Origin: JAKACU01 sp021821185
Lineage (GTDB): Bacteria; Bacillota; Bacilli; Alicyclobacillales; SLC66
Assembly: GCA_027343965.1 (NCBI GenBank)
Contig: DAHWJX010000163.1
Span: 1 to 19,899, forward strand
Length of the DNA: 19,899 nucleotides
Direction of reading: 5' to 3'
In this document: positions 14,116-19,899 of the stretch, in pieces
Numbering within the stretch: the first letter of the stretch is position 1
How the letters are laid out: every line of letters starts with the position of its first letter
Notes under the pieces: generated by a model
Database searches by the model: none
What the model saw: only the letters and a program-made list of their open reading frames with translations
What the model was told of the DNA's origin: nothing
Program-made: the position numbers and the translations under genes

Positions 14116-14981
14116 TGCTGTTGCGACGGGCTTCTAAAAAATTTTTTCTTTATGCGTGTGTCATCGTAGTATTACTGTGGACGCTTTCTCCTTTGTACTT
14201 TTTAATGATTACAAGTTTAAAACAGTACGTCGGTACCATTACTTTTCCGTTATCTTGGTTTCCAACACCATTTACATGGAAGAACTATGCAATTATGTTT
14301 ACTAACTATGCACCTGATAGTATCAGTTATCGGTTTTTGCATGCTCTTCTCAATTCGCTGATCGCCTCATCCGCAACCACCATTTTAAACTTAGTATTTG
14401 GCTCTGCTGCGGCTTATGTATTATCTCGAGCAAGAATGCGAGGGAAAAATATCATTACAATGATCTTTCTTGCATCCAACTTGCTACCGACAGTCGCATT
14501 GATTATTCCATTTTACGTTCTTACAGTCACTTATCTAAACGGATGGAATCTCTACGATACTAACACGCTTTTGGTGATCGTCTATTCTTCATTTTCCTTG
14601 GGATTGGTCATATGGATTATGCGCGGATATTTTGACTCTATTCCCACAGAACTCGAAGAGGCCGCCCGTGTCGACGGTGCTAGTCGTTTGGTTTCCCTGC
14701 TGCGAATCATTTTGCCTTTGACCGCGCCAGGTCTATTAGCTACGGGATTATTAACATTTTTAACGTCATGGGACAATTTTGTCTTGCCTCTTGTACTTGC
14801 TCCAGATGCTAGCGCGTATAATTTGCCGTTTTTTATTTACTCACTGAATGGACAATACCTGCACCTTAACAATGAAATAGCTGCTGGCGGATTGTTGTCA
14901 GCTATTCCTCCTGTTATCATCGTAATTTTATTTGGCCGCTATATCGTCAGTGGAATGACGGCAGGCGCTGTGAAAGGTTAA
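14115..14981 (+). CDS. Sugar ABC transporter permease, MalG type
   Basis: The 288-residue partner of the MalF-type permease has about six membrane segments and the EAA loop ELEEAARVDGASRLVSLLRI (179-198) ending in PLTAPG. Its ATG overlaps the stop of the previous gene (TAATG), with AAGGAGGAG just upstream, so the two subunits are made together. Binding protein, MalF and MalG are all present but no ATP-binding subunit follows; the next gene is rpoN. In B. subtilis one ATPase, MsmX, serves several such importers, and a shared ATPase encoded elsewhere is the likely explanation. Confidence 0.93.
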   Translation: MLLRRASKKFFLYACVIVVLLWTLSPLYFLMITSLKQYVGTITFPLSWFPTPFTWKNYAIMFTNYAPDSISYRFLHALLNSLIASSATTILNLVFGSAAAYVLSRARMRGKNIITMIFLASNLLPTVALIIPFYVLTVTYLNGWNLYDTNTLLVIVYSSFSLGLVIWIMRGYFDSIPTELEEAARVDGASRLVSLLRIILPLTAPGLLATGLLTFLTSWDNFVLPLVLAPDASAYNLPFFIYSLNGQYLHLNNEIAAGGLLSAIPPVIIVILFGRYIVSGMTAGAVKG

Positions 14982-15034
14982 CATTTTGCCAAGAGGATTG
15001 CCGCCATGATGCCAGGTGTCGGGGAGTGACTACG

Positions 15035-16333
15035 ATGCTAGCCAAGCACGCCTTAGAAACCACCTTTGAGCAGACTTTGCAACTTACTCCTGCCATGATG
15101 GTTTCACTTAAAATTTTGGCTATGAATGGATCACAATTACAAGATTATATGCAGGAAGAGTTGCTGAGCAATCCTATGCTTGAGTGGGATGAACCTGCAA
15201 ATTCCCACGCATATGATGCGTTATCCGATACGCAACTAGAGTCCTGTATTCAACCTACAACGCTACAAGACACTTTGTATGAGCAATTGCGTTTCTCTTT
15301 GGCGACCGATGAAGTAAAACGAGTTGTCCAGTTTATGATCGATTCCTTAGATGAAAGAGGCTATCTTGACAGTTCAGATGGTGAGATAGCAAGTTATCTA
15401 CAATGTCAGCTTTCGACCATACAGGAGGCCAAATCCGTTCTTCAAGAAATGGATCCACCAGGGATCGGTGCAAGTAATCTATTAGAGTGTCTTATGCTTC
15501 AGTTGGACCGTTACCCTCAAAATGACACGGTACTTTTAGCGCAGAAGATGATTCAAGGGGTTTTAACAACAGGTTCTATGTCATCTAGGTTCATGACGAC
15601 CTTGAGGCAGGGGTGCGATGAACAGCTATGGTGTGACGCTTTGACGCTTCTTCGCCATCTCGAGTTTCGTCCTGGATGGGATGGGCATAGTTTGTTAGCC
15701 AAGATGCAACCTGATGTCGTTGTACGTAGAATTCATGGAGAATACATTGTATCGCTCAATGAAAAGTACATGAGAAACGTAAAATTCAGTGACATGATGC
15801 AAGATACACGCAAAGATACTGATCATACCGTCAATGAGTATATCCGCGAGAGAACTTTTGCCGCAAAAACTTTGCTGAGAAGTATTGATTCGCGTAATCA
15901 AACGTTGTTGACAGTGGCTAAAGAAATTTTACGAAGGCAAAGTGACTTTCTAACGTATGGCGTGTCTCGCCTTTGCCCGTTATCGGTGCACAGCATTGCG
16001 CAGGCTCTATCTCTTCATGACTCAACGGTCAGCCGTGCTATCTCTGGTAAGACTGTGGTAACGCCGCAGGGATCGGTTGCCTTGCGGTTCCTTATTACCG
16101 GACGCGTAACGGAAAAAGCAGGAATTGGTGTATCGATGCATGAGGTGAGTTTTCGTATTCAAGAGCTTATCTCGGAAGAAACTGTAGAGCACCCGTTGTC
16201 TGATCAGGATATTGTGAGTGCTCTACAACGTTTTGGCCTGGGGGTTTCTCGCAGAACGGTTACAAAGTACCGTCTCCAATTGAAAATTCCCTGTGCTGCG
16301 AAAAGAAAACTGGCTCGCGTGGTGAAAACCTGA
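15035..16333 (+). CDS. rpoN: RNA polymerase sigma-54 factor (RpoN/SigL)
   Basis: Sigma-54 directs polymerase to -24/-12 promoters and needs an AAA+ activator. The 432-residue protein has the Gln/Leu-rich region I (FEQTLQLTPAMMVSLKIL, then LSNPMLEW), the core-binding part with MDPPGIGASNLLECL, the helix-turn-helix HSIAQALSLHDSTVSRAISGK, and the RpoN box SRRTVTKYRLQLKIP (about 405-419), all intact. I chose the ATG at 15035 because GGGGAG lies eight bases upstream; the in-frame GTG at 15026 would have its ribosome site directly adjacent. It begins 53 bases after the MalG-type gene with no terminator or clear promoter between, so it probably belongs to the sigma-54-dependent operon and would raise its own level. 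It converges on the minus-strand permease 18 bases downstream. Confidence 0.93.
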   Translation: MLAKHALETTFEQTLQLTPAMMVSLKILAMNGSQLQDYMQEELLSNPMLEWDEPANSHAYDALSDTQLESCIQPTTLQDTLYEQLRFSLATDEVKRVVQFMIDSLDERGYLDSSDGEIASYLQCQLSTIQEAKSVLQEMDPPGIGASNLLECLMLQLDRYPQNDTVLLAQKMIQGVLTTGSMSSRFMTTLRQGCDEQLWCDALTLLRHLEFRPGWDGHSLLAKMQPDVVVRRIHGEYIVSLNEKYMRNVKFSDMMQDTRKDTDHTVNEYIRERTFAAKTLLRSIDSRNQTLLTVAKEILRRQSDFLTYGVSRLCPLSVHSIAQALSLHDSTVSRAISGKTVVTPQGSVALRFLITGRVTEKAGIGVSMHEVSFRIQELISEETVEHPLSDQDIVSALQRFGLGVSRRTVTKYRLQLKIPCAAKRKLARVVKT

Positions 16334-16351
16334 TGTCTACCATCGTACTGC

Positions 16352-17422
16352 TTAGATGACCATACCGATGAGTCCGGCAACGATACCGCTTAGTACGGTA
16401 AATGATGCTGCGATGAGTAGGGCTTTGCGAGGGAATTGCCGCCAGACCATGGCAATTGATGGTGCACTAACGGCTGGCAATGTCATGAGCAACGCAAATG
16501 CAGGACCTGTACCTAAACCGAACTTCATCATCGATTGGATAATCGGTACCTCACCTGCGGTCGGAATCACAAACAACGTGCCGGCAATGGCGAGGCCGAC
16601 GACCCATAACAAACTGAAGGAGTTGCCTGGTACAACCATTGGAAACAACCAAGCACGTAAAGCACCAACGGCCAAGACGAGTACGACGTAAGCTGGCACG
16701 ATGGTCAGCGCAATTTTGCCGAGTTGGGTAAAAAAGCGTTTGACGAGAGAACCTGGTGGTTTTTGTGTTGACGCAACCAGAACTTGTTGCATCGTTTCTT
16801 GCGCTGCTTCTCCTCTGTAAAGGTGATTTGTTACCGTTCCAACACCTAAGATGAGAAGCAAGCCGAAAATGACGCGAATAACGACAAACTTCCATCCGAG
16901 CACGAATCCCATAAATATAATCGTAGCAGGGTTCAGGACTGGGTTGCCCATCCAATAGGCTAAAGCAGCACCGACGGAAGCTTGCTGTTTGCGCAGACCC
17001 ACCACAACAGGGGCAGTGCAACACGTGCACATCATACCAGGTAAGGAAAGCGCACTGGCTGTGATGAGGCTCGTCGTATTCGATTTTGAAAATAATCGCA
17101 ATATCCATTGCTTTGGCAGCAACGTTTGTACTGCGGCCCCAACAATGACCCCAAGTATGACAGCTTCCCATACCGCCAAAAAATACTGTTTTGCATAATC
17201 CCAAGCGGCGAGCAAGGAAGGGGCAGGAGCTACGCTTTGATGCCCTGTAATGATCGATGCGCCGAGTGAATGCTTAGCAGCGGCGATGAACATTTTATTA
17301 AAATAAGGATACCATTTGACATAGAGTTCGCCTGCGATTAGCAAGACAAAAAACAACACTATGCGCCACACCCAAACGTGTCTTTGAGTCTGTGGTGCAA
17401 CTGCTAACGATAAATCAGACAT
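16352..17422 (-). CDS. ArsP/DUF318 (UPF0718)-like permease with CxCC motif
   Basis: A 356-residue polytopic membrane protein. The first half has a cytoplasmic N-terminus, a membrane segment at about 18-33 and the family core: SLPGMMCTCCTAPVVVGL (Cys132, Cys134, Cys135) followed by ASVGAALAYWMGNPVLNPATI. The second half repeats this pattern with FVIPTAGEVPIIQSMMKFGLG and LPAVSAPS. ArsP relatives export trivalent organoarsenicals, but most family members are uncharacterised, and the Cys motif only suggests a soft metal or thiol-reactive substrate. The start at 17422 is preferred because AAGGAG lies eight bases upstream; an in-frame GTG at 17446 has no ribosome site. It is divergent from hydE, with an AT-rich intergenic region, and has no neighbouring ArsR or ars genes. 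Confidence 0.8.
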   Translation of the reverse strand: MSDLSLAVAPQTQRHVWVWRIVLFFVLLIAGELYVKWYPYFNKMFIAAAKHSLGASIITGHQSVAPAPSLLAAWDYAKQYFLAVWEAVILGVIVGAAVQTLLPKQWILRLFSKSNTTSLITASALSLPGMMCTCCTAPVVVGLRKQQASVGAALAYWMGNPVLNPATIIFMGFVLGWKFVVIRVIFGLLLILGVGTVTNHLYRGEAAQETMQQVLVASTQKPPGSLVKRFFTQLGKIALTIVPAYVVLVLAVGALRAWLFPMVVPGNSFSLLWVVGLAIAGTLFVIPTAGEVPIIQSMMKFGLGTGPAFALLMTLPAVSAPSIAMVWRQFPRKALLIAASFTVLSGIVAGLIGMVI

Positions 17423-17538
17423 AGGGAAACTCCTTTCGTTTGGCACCGTAGATATATTACTAATAGAAATTAAATATATTCCAAAATGTTATATATGTGA
17501 AGTGGGTAATAGGGTCTATCATTTTTTTCGTACTATGC

Positions 17539-17544
17539 TATACT
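17539..17544 (+). promoter_or_regulatory. Probable -10 box of the hydE promoter
   Basis: TATACT (17539-17544) matches five of six consensus bases. The region 17 bases upstream (CTATCA) is a poor -35. The Rex-like operator starts six bases after it, on top of the expected transcription start. Confidence 0.4.
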
Positions 17545-17549
17545 CATAT

Positions 17550-17567
17550 TGGTGAATTATTTCACAA
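17550..17567 (+). promoter_or_regulatory. Rex-like operator in front of hydE
   Basis: TGGTGAATTATTTCACAA matches TTGTGAA-N4-TTCACAA at 13 of 14 defined positions. It sits over the predicted transcription start, 27 bases before the GTG start. Position downstream of the -10 fits a repressor such as Rex better than the activator Fnr, whose box (TGTGA-N6-TCACA) looks similar. Confidence 0.72.
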
Positions 17568-17594
17568 TCAATGTGGATCAAATGAGGGATTTTT

Positions 17595-18683
17595 GTGGAT
17601 GAGACGGTGCAAGACTTACTCATGCGGCTGTATGCCTTTCATGATCTAGAAAAAGAGCAGCTTGTGTATATCCTTGATCATCTTGATGACGACAGTAGAA
17701 AGATGCTGTTTGATCTCGCGAATAAAACGCGCATCGAGTATTATGGACGGCGAGTCTTTATGCGCGGGTTAATTGAGTTCTCTAATGTATGTAAACAGGA
17801 TTGTATGTATTGTGGGATTCGGAAATCGAACTTAACTGTGGATCGCTATCGTCTTAGTTTTGATGATATTTTAGCGTGCTGTGAGGAAGGTTACGACCTT
17901 GGATATAGAACTTTCGTCTTGCAAAGTGGCGAAGATTTTTGGTTTAGCACAGATAGCATGAGTCAATTGATTCGTTTGATTAAAAAGCAGTATGCGGATG
18001 TGGCAATTACCTTATCTGTCGGTGAACGGTCCTATGAGACATATAAGGCTTGGTATGACGCGGGAGCAAGTCGGTACTTGCTGCGCCATGAGACGGCATC
18101 GCCTACACTTTACGCCGCGATGCATCCGACGATGACATTTGATCACCGCCGCGCGTGTCTGGCCAACCTTAAGCAGATTGGCTACCAGATCGGTGCGGGC
18201 TTCATGGTGGGATTACCGGGGCAAACGCATGAGGATCTTGCGCTTGATTTATGTTATCTTGCGCAATTGCAGCCGCATATGATCGGCATCGGTCCGTTTA
18301 TTCCTCACCATGCAACTCCTTTAGCTGATAGCAAAGGCGGGACGATCGACGATACGTTAGTGATGATAGCTTTGGCAAGACTGATCGTTCCTGATGGATT
18401 ATTGCCTGCGACGACGGCTATAGGTTCTCTTCATTCACGTGGACGGGAGTTAGCTTTACAAGCAGGTGCTAACGTCGTTATGCCTAATCTCTCACCGACG
18501 ATGGTGCGCCCGAAGTATGAACTTTATGAAAATAAAATTTGTACGGGAGATGAGTCAGCCGCTTGTCGGGCATGCATCGAACTGAGAATTCACGCCGCCG
18601 GTTATACTGTCGATATGCAACGCGGCGATAGCGTACGCATCACGCCTTATGATGCTCAAGCCGAGATGATGATGAAAAATTAG
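17595..18683 (+). CDS. hydE: [FeFe]-hydrogenase H-cluster radical SAM maturase HydE
   Basis: HydE is a radical SAM enzyme that helps build the diiron centre of [FeFe]-hydrogenase together with HydG and HydF. The 362-residue TIM-barrel protein has the cluster motif CKQDCMYCG (Cys66, Cys70, Cys73) in IEFSNVCKQDCMYCGIRKSN, then FVLQSGED, RHET (164-167), FMVGLPGQT, GIGPFIPH, PATTAIGS and NVVMPNLSPTMVRPKYELY, all HydE hallmarks. A second, accessory cluster motif C-X7-C-X2-C is present (Cys316, Cys324, Cys327), as in T. maritima HydE. The start is a GTG with GAGGG six bases upstream. It stands alone: no hydF, hydG or hydrogenase gene is in the window, so those must be elsewhere. A Rex-like operator precedes it, suggesting induction at high NADH/NAD+. 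Confidence 0.95.
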   Translation: MDETVQDLLMRLYAFHDLEKEQLVYILDHLDDDSRKMLFDLANKTRIEYYGRRVFMRGLIEFSNVCKQDCMYCGIRKSNLTVDRYRLSFDDILACCEEGYDLGYRTFVLQSGEDFWFSTDSMSQLIRLIKKQYADVAITLSVGERSYETYKAWYDAGASRYLLRHETASPTLYAAMHPTMTFDHRRACLANLKQIGYQIGAGFMVGLPGQTHEDLALDLCYLAQLQPHMIGIGPFIPHHATPLADSKGGTIDDTLVMIALARLIVPDGLLPATTAIGSLHSRGRELALQAGANVVMPNLSPTMVRPKYELYENKICTGDESAACRACIELRIHAAGYTVDMQRGDSVRITPYDAQAEMMMKN

Positions 18684-18827
18684 GATGTTGCACATGATTG
18701 CAGTCATTGTGAATTTAATTTAAGTTTTTTTTAACTTGGTAATCCTCTGATTTTAGTCGAATCTATCCGCTAACCATATATGCTATAGATGAGCGTATAG
18801 ATAGAGTGAGAAATGGGGAGTATCTTC

Positions 18828-19589
18828 ATGATGGCACGTTGGAAAATATGGACGGCTTTGGGTTCGAGCCTATTGCTATCATTGGTCCTTGTGACAGCTC
18901 CGAGTTTTGCAGTAGGTGATAGACATTCGCAAGTACCAGGAAGGCGTCTATCGCAAGGTACGGCAGGTAGTAACGCTGATGCTATGACTAAAAATGGTAC
19001 TCTAGCACCCAGTATTCCACTGGTATCCATCAATCCGAATCTACAGTCGTTTCCTACAACGACATTGACAAGTGGCCAACTATTGAACATTCCATTGACA
19101 TCCTTGGAATGGATTATGAATGACACTATCCCCGGGGAGTATGTGAATGCTCTTGAACGCGTCAAAGGTAGTGCTCTGACGATTCCTAATACCATGGTCA
19201 CTTTTACGTACAGTGATGGCAAAACCGTTACGGCAACACCATCGGGGATTGTTGATATCAACGGTACTTACTTTATTGATGTTACGATACCCACAGTATC
19301 CTTATCGCATAGCGGTGTTTCCATTGGGGTGGATGCTGTATCACAAGGATTGCATGCGTATTTGTGGAATGTTCGAAACTCGGGTAACCCTATCCTTGGG
19401 ACGCCGACATCAATGCCGGGAAGTCCGGCCAGAAGCGACTTTATCGCAGCTCCTGTACCCGTATTTACGATCGAACCTCCGCAAGTCGCAGGTCAACTTC
19501 CTGAGATTCCCTATGCAGCGGCATTGCCTATAGTCATGTTAGGTGTGGCAGGTCTGTACTGGCGCATGAAAAAAACGGTACATCGCTAG
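18828..19589 (+). CDS. Unrecognised exported protein with C-terminal membrane anchor
   Basis: I do not recognise the family. The 253 residues begin with a signal peptide (MMARWKIWTALGSSLLLSLVLV, likely cut after SFA at residue 28), continue with a Ser/Thr/Pro-rich, probably beta-rich extracellular part (tracts such as MVTFTYSDGKTVTATPSG and TYFIDVTIPTVSLSHSGVSI), then a Pro-rich stretch (AAPVPVFTIEPPQV) and end in a hydrophobic segment (about 229-245) and the basic tail RMKKTVHR. The start at 18828 is chosen because GGGGAG lies seven bases upstream; the in-frame ATG at 18813 has no ribosome site. The last part, PEIPYAAALPIVMLGVAGLY plus basic residues, has the three-part look of a C-terminal sorting signal but lacks LPxTG. 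No Cys is present. Function unknown. Confidence 0.75.
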   Translation: MMARWKIWTALGSSLLLSLVLVTAPSFAVGDRHSQVPGRRLSQGTAGSNADAMTKNGTLAPSIPLVSINPNLQSFPTTTLTSGQLLNIPLTSLEWIMNDTIPGEYVNALERVKGSALTIPNTMVTFTYSDGKTVTATPSGIVDINGTYFIDVTIPTVSLSHSGVSIGVDAVSQGLHAYLWNVRNSGNPILGTPTSMPGSPARSDFIAAPVPVFTIEPPQVAGQLPEIPYAAALPIVMLGVAGLYWRMKKTVHR

Positions 19590-19654
19590 GGGAATACCAA
19601 TCAACGTTAAAAACTGTATTGTTTTTATGAGGCGTGAGGCGCTCAACTTAGGTT

Positions 19655-19667
19655 AACGGATTCCGTT
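19655..19667. repeat. Short perfect palindrome near the insertion element
   Basis: AACGGATTCCGTT reads the same on both strands around a central base. It lies between the exported-protein gene and the IS3-like remnant. It could be an operator or chance. Confidence 0.25.
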
Positions 19668-19743
19668 CGGCATCCACATTTTTGTTGAGTCAGTTAACTC
19701 GTAAATCTGGACACAATGATAAAAAAAGAAAGCAGGAATCCAG

Positions 19744-19856
19744 ATGCGAGTGTATGACAATGGAGGGCGTTAGAAAAAAAGATCAAGGAACTAGAATCCG
19801 CCAATGATATCTTGAAAAAGGCACTCGCTTTTTTCGCAGAGAGCCAAAAGAAGTAG
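19744..19856 (+). pseudogene. IS3-family transposase OrfA, internally deleted remnant
   Basis: The ATG at 19744 has GCAGGAA upstream and encodes MRVYDNGGR followed by a stop at 19771; the opening MRVYD is typical of OrfA. From about 19761 a different frame encodes LEKKIKELESANDILKKALAFFAESQKK, ending at TAG 19854-19856, which is the leucine-zipper C-terminus of OrfA. About 60 residues of the helix-turn-helix region are missing and the frame is shifted, so OrfA cannot be functional. Confidence 0.7.
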
Positions 19857-19899
19857 CGGCACGAGAATTATTTCGTTTTATATGGGCCCAAAGGGAAAA
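19844..19899 (+). CDS. IS3-family transposase OrfB, N-terminal fragment (continues beyond the window)
   Basis: In the -1 frame relative to OrfA, the bases from 19844 read PKEVAARELFRFIWAQRE up to the window edge, matching the usual OrfB opening in which an R-F-I segment follows the OrfA end. AAAAG (19846-19850) is a plausible slippage site for the programmed -1 frameshift used by IS3 elements. The catalytic DDE domain would lie beyond the window, so integrity is unknown. Confidence 0.5.

Larger units (their letters stand above)
19708..19899 (+). mobile_element. IS3-family insertion element, left part, cut by the window end
   Basis: An orfA remnant (19744-19856) is followed in the -1 frame by the beginning of an orfB. 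A candidate left end begins at TGGACACAATG (19708), 36 bases before the orfA ATG, which is a usual distance in IS3 elements, but the right end is outside the window so no terminal repeat can be confirmed. Confidence 0.6.

Noticed and set aside
16551..17204. Long open frame on the minus strand overlapping the permease gene
   Set aside because: It is a shifted reading of the permease, with no membrane pattern, no family motifs and no ribosome site.
18707..18724. Rex-like half-site TTGTGAA after hydE
   Set aside because: The second half (ATTTAAG) matches the consensus at only two of seven positions, so it is not a palindrome.
18722..18737. AAGTT-T6-AACTT as terminator after hydE
   Set aside because: The stem is five AT-rich pairs and the T-run is the loop, not a tail; it is unlikely to end transcription.

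Overview
The window reads as chromosomal DNA of a low-to-moderate GC Gram-positive bacterium (Bacillota, probably Bacilli; Alicyclobacillus-like relatives are possible but cannot be fixed from sequence alone). Reasons are strong AGGAGG-type ribosome sites, Rex-type operators, a LevR/SigL (sigma-54) system and a bifunctional AdhE. HydE, an [FeFe]-hydrogenase maturase, points to anaerobic or facultative fermentation with hydrogen metabolism. Apart from one minus-strand permease, every gene is on the plus strand.

Layout. (1) 2-523: C-terminal part of a Gfo/Idh/MocA oxidoreductase cut by the window edge, followed by a good intrinsic terminator. (2) 779-4056: adhE behind a Rex-like operator, then a PduO-type cobalamin adenosyltransferase whose leader can pair with its own Shine-Dalgarno. 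(3) 4217-6571: a GH65 disaccharide phosphorylase with its own promoter. (4) 6582-11524: a LevR-type sigma-54 activator, a mannose-family PTS IIB and a fused PTS IIC-IID, tightly packed and transcribed from a sigma-A-type promoter. (5) 11540-16333: paired 11-bp direct repeats, a near-perfect -24/-12 sigma-54 promoter, then a sugar ABC importer (binding protein and two permeases, no ATPase) and rpoN itself. (6) 16352-17422, minus: an ArsP/DUF318-like permease with a CxCC motif. (7) 17539-18683: hydE behind a second Rex-like operator. (8) 18828-19589: an unrecognised exported, C-terminally anchored protein. (9) 19708-19899: the left part of an IS3-family element with an internally deleted orfA.

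The most interesting part is 6.6-16.3 kb. LevR activators normally switch on the PTS genes beside them. Here the only sigma-54 promoter I find lies after the PTS genes and drives an ABC sugar importer plus the sigma-54 gene. The PTS lacks a IIA gene, its IIC and IID are one polypeptide, and the IIA-like domain of the LevR protein has Asp where the phosphorylated His is expected, while the PRD2 His is kept. My working hypothesis is that the PTS proteins act mainly as a sugar sensor that controls LevR, which then turns on an oligosaccharide ABC importer and rpoN in a positive loop; the GH65 phosphorylase would split the imported disaccharide. This is inference from gene order and motifs. A second theme is redox control: adhE and hydE both carry Rex-like palindromes just upstream of their start codons, which would couple ethanol and hydrogen formation to NADH/NAD+.
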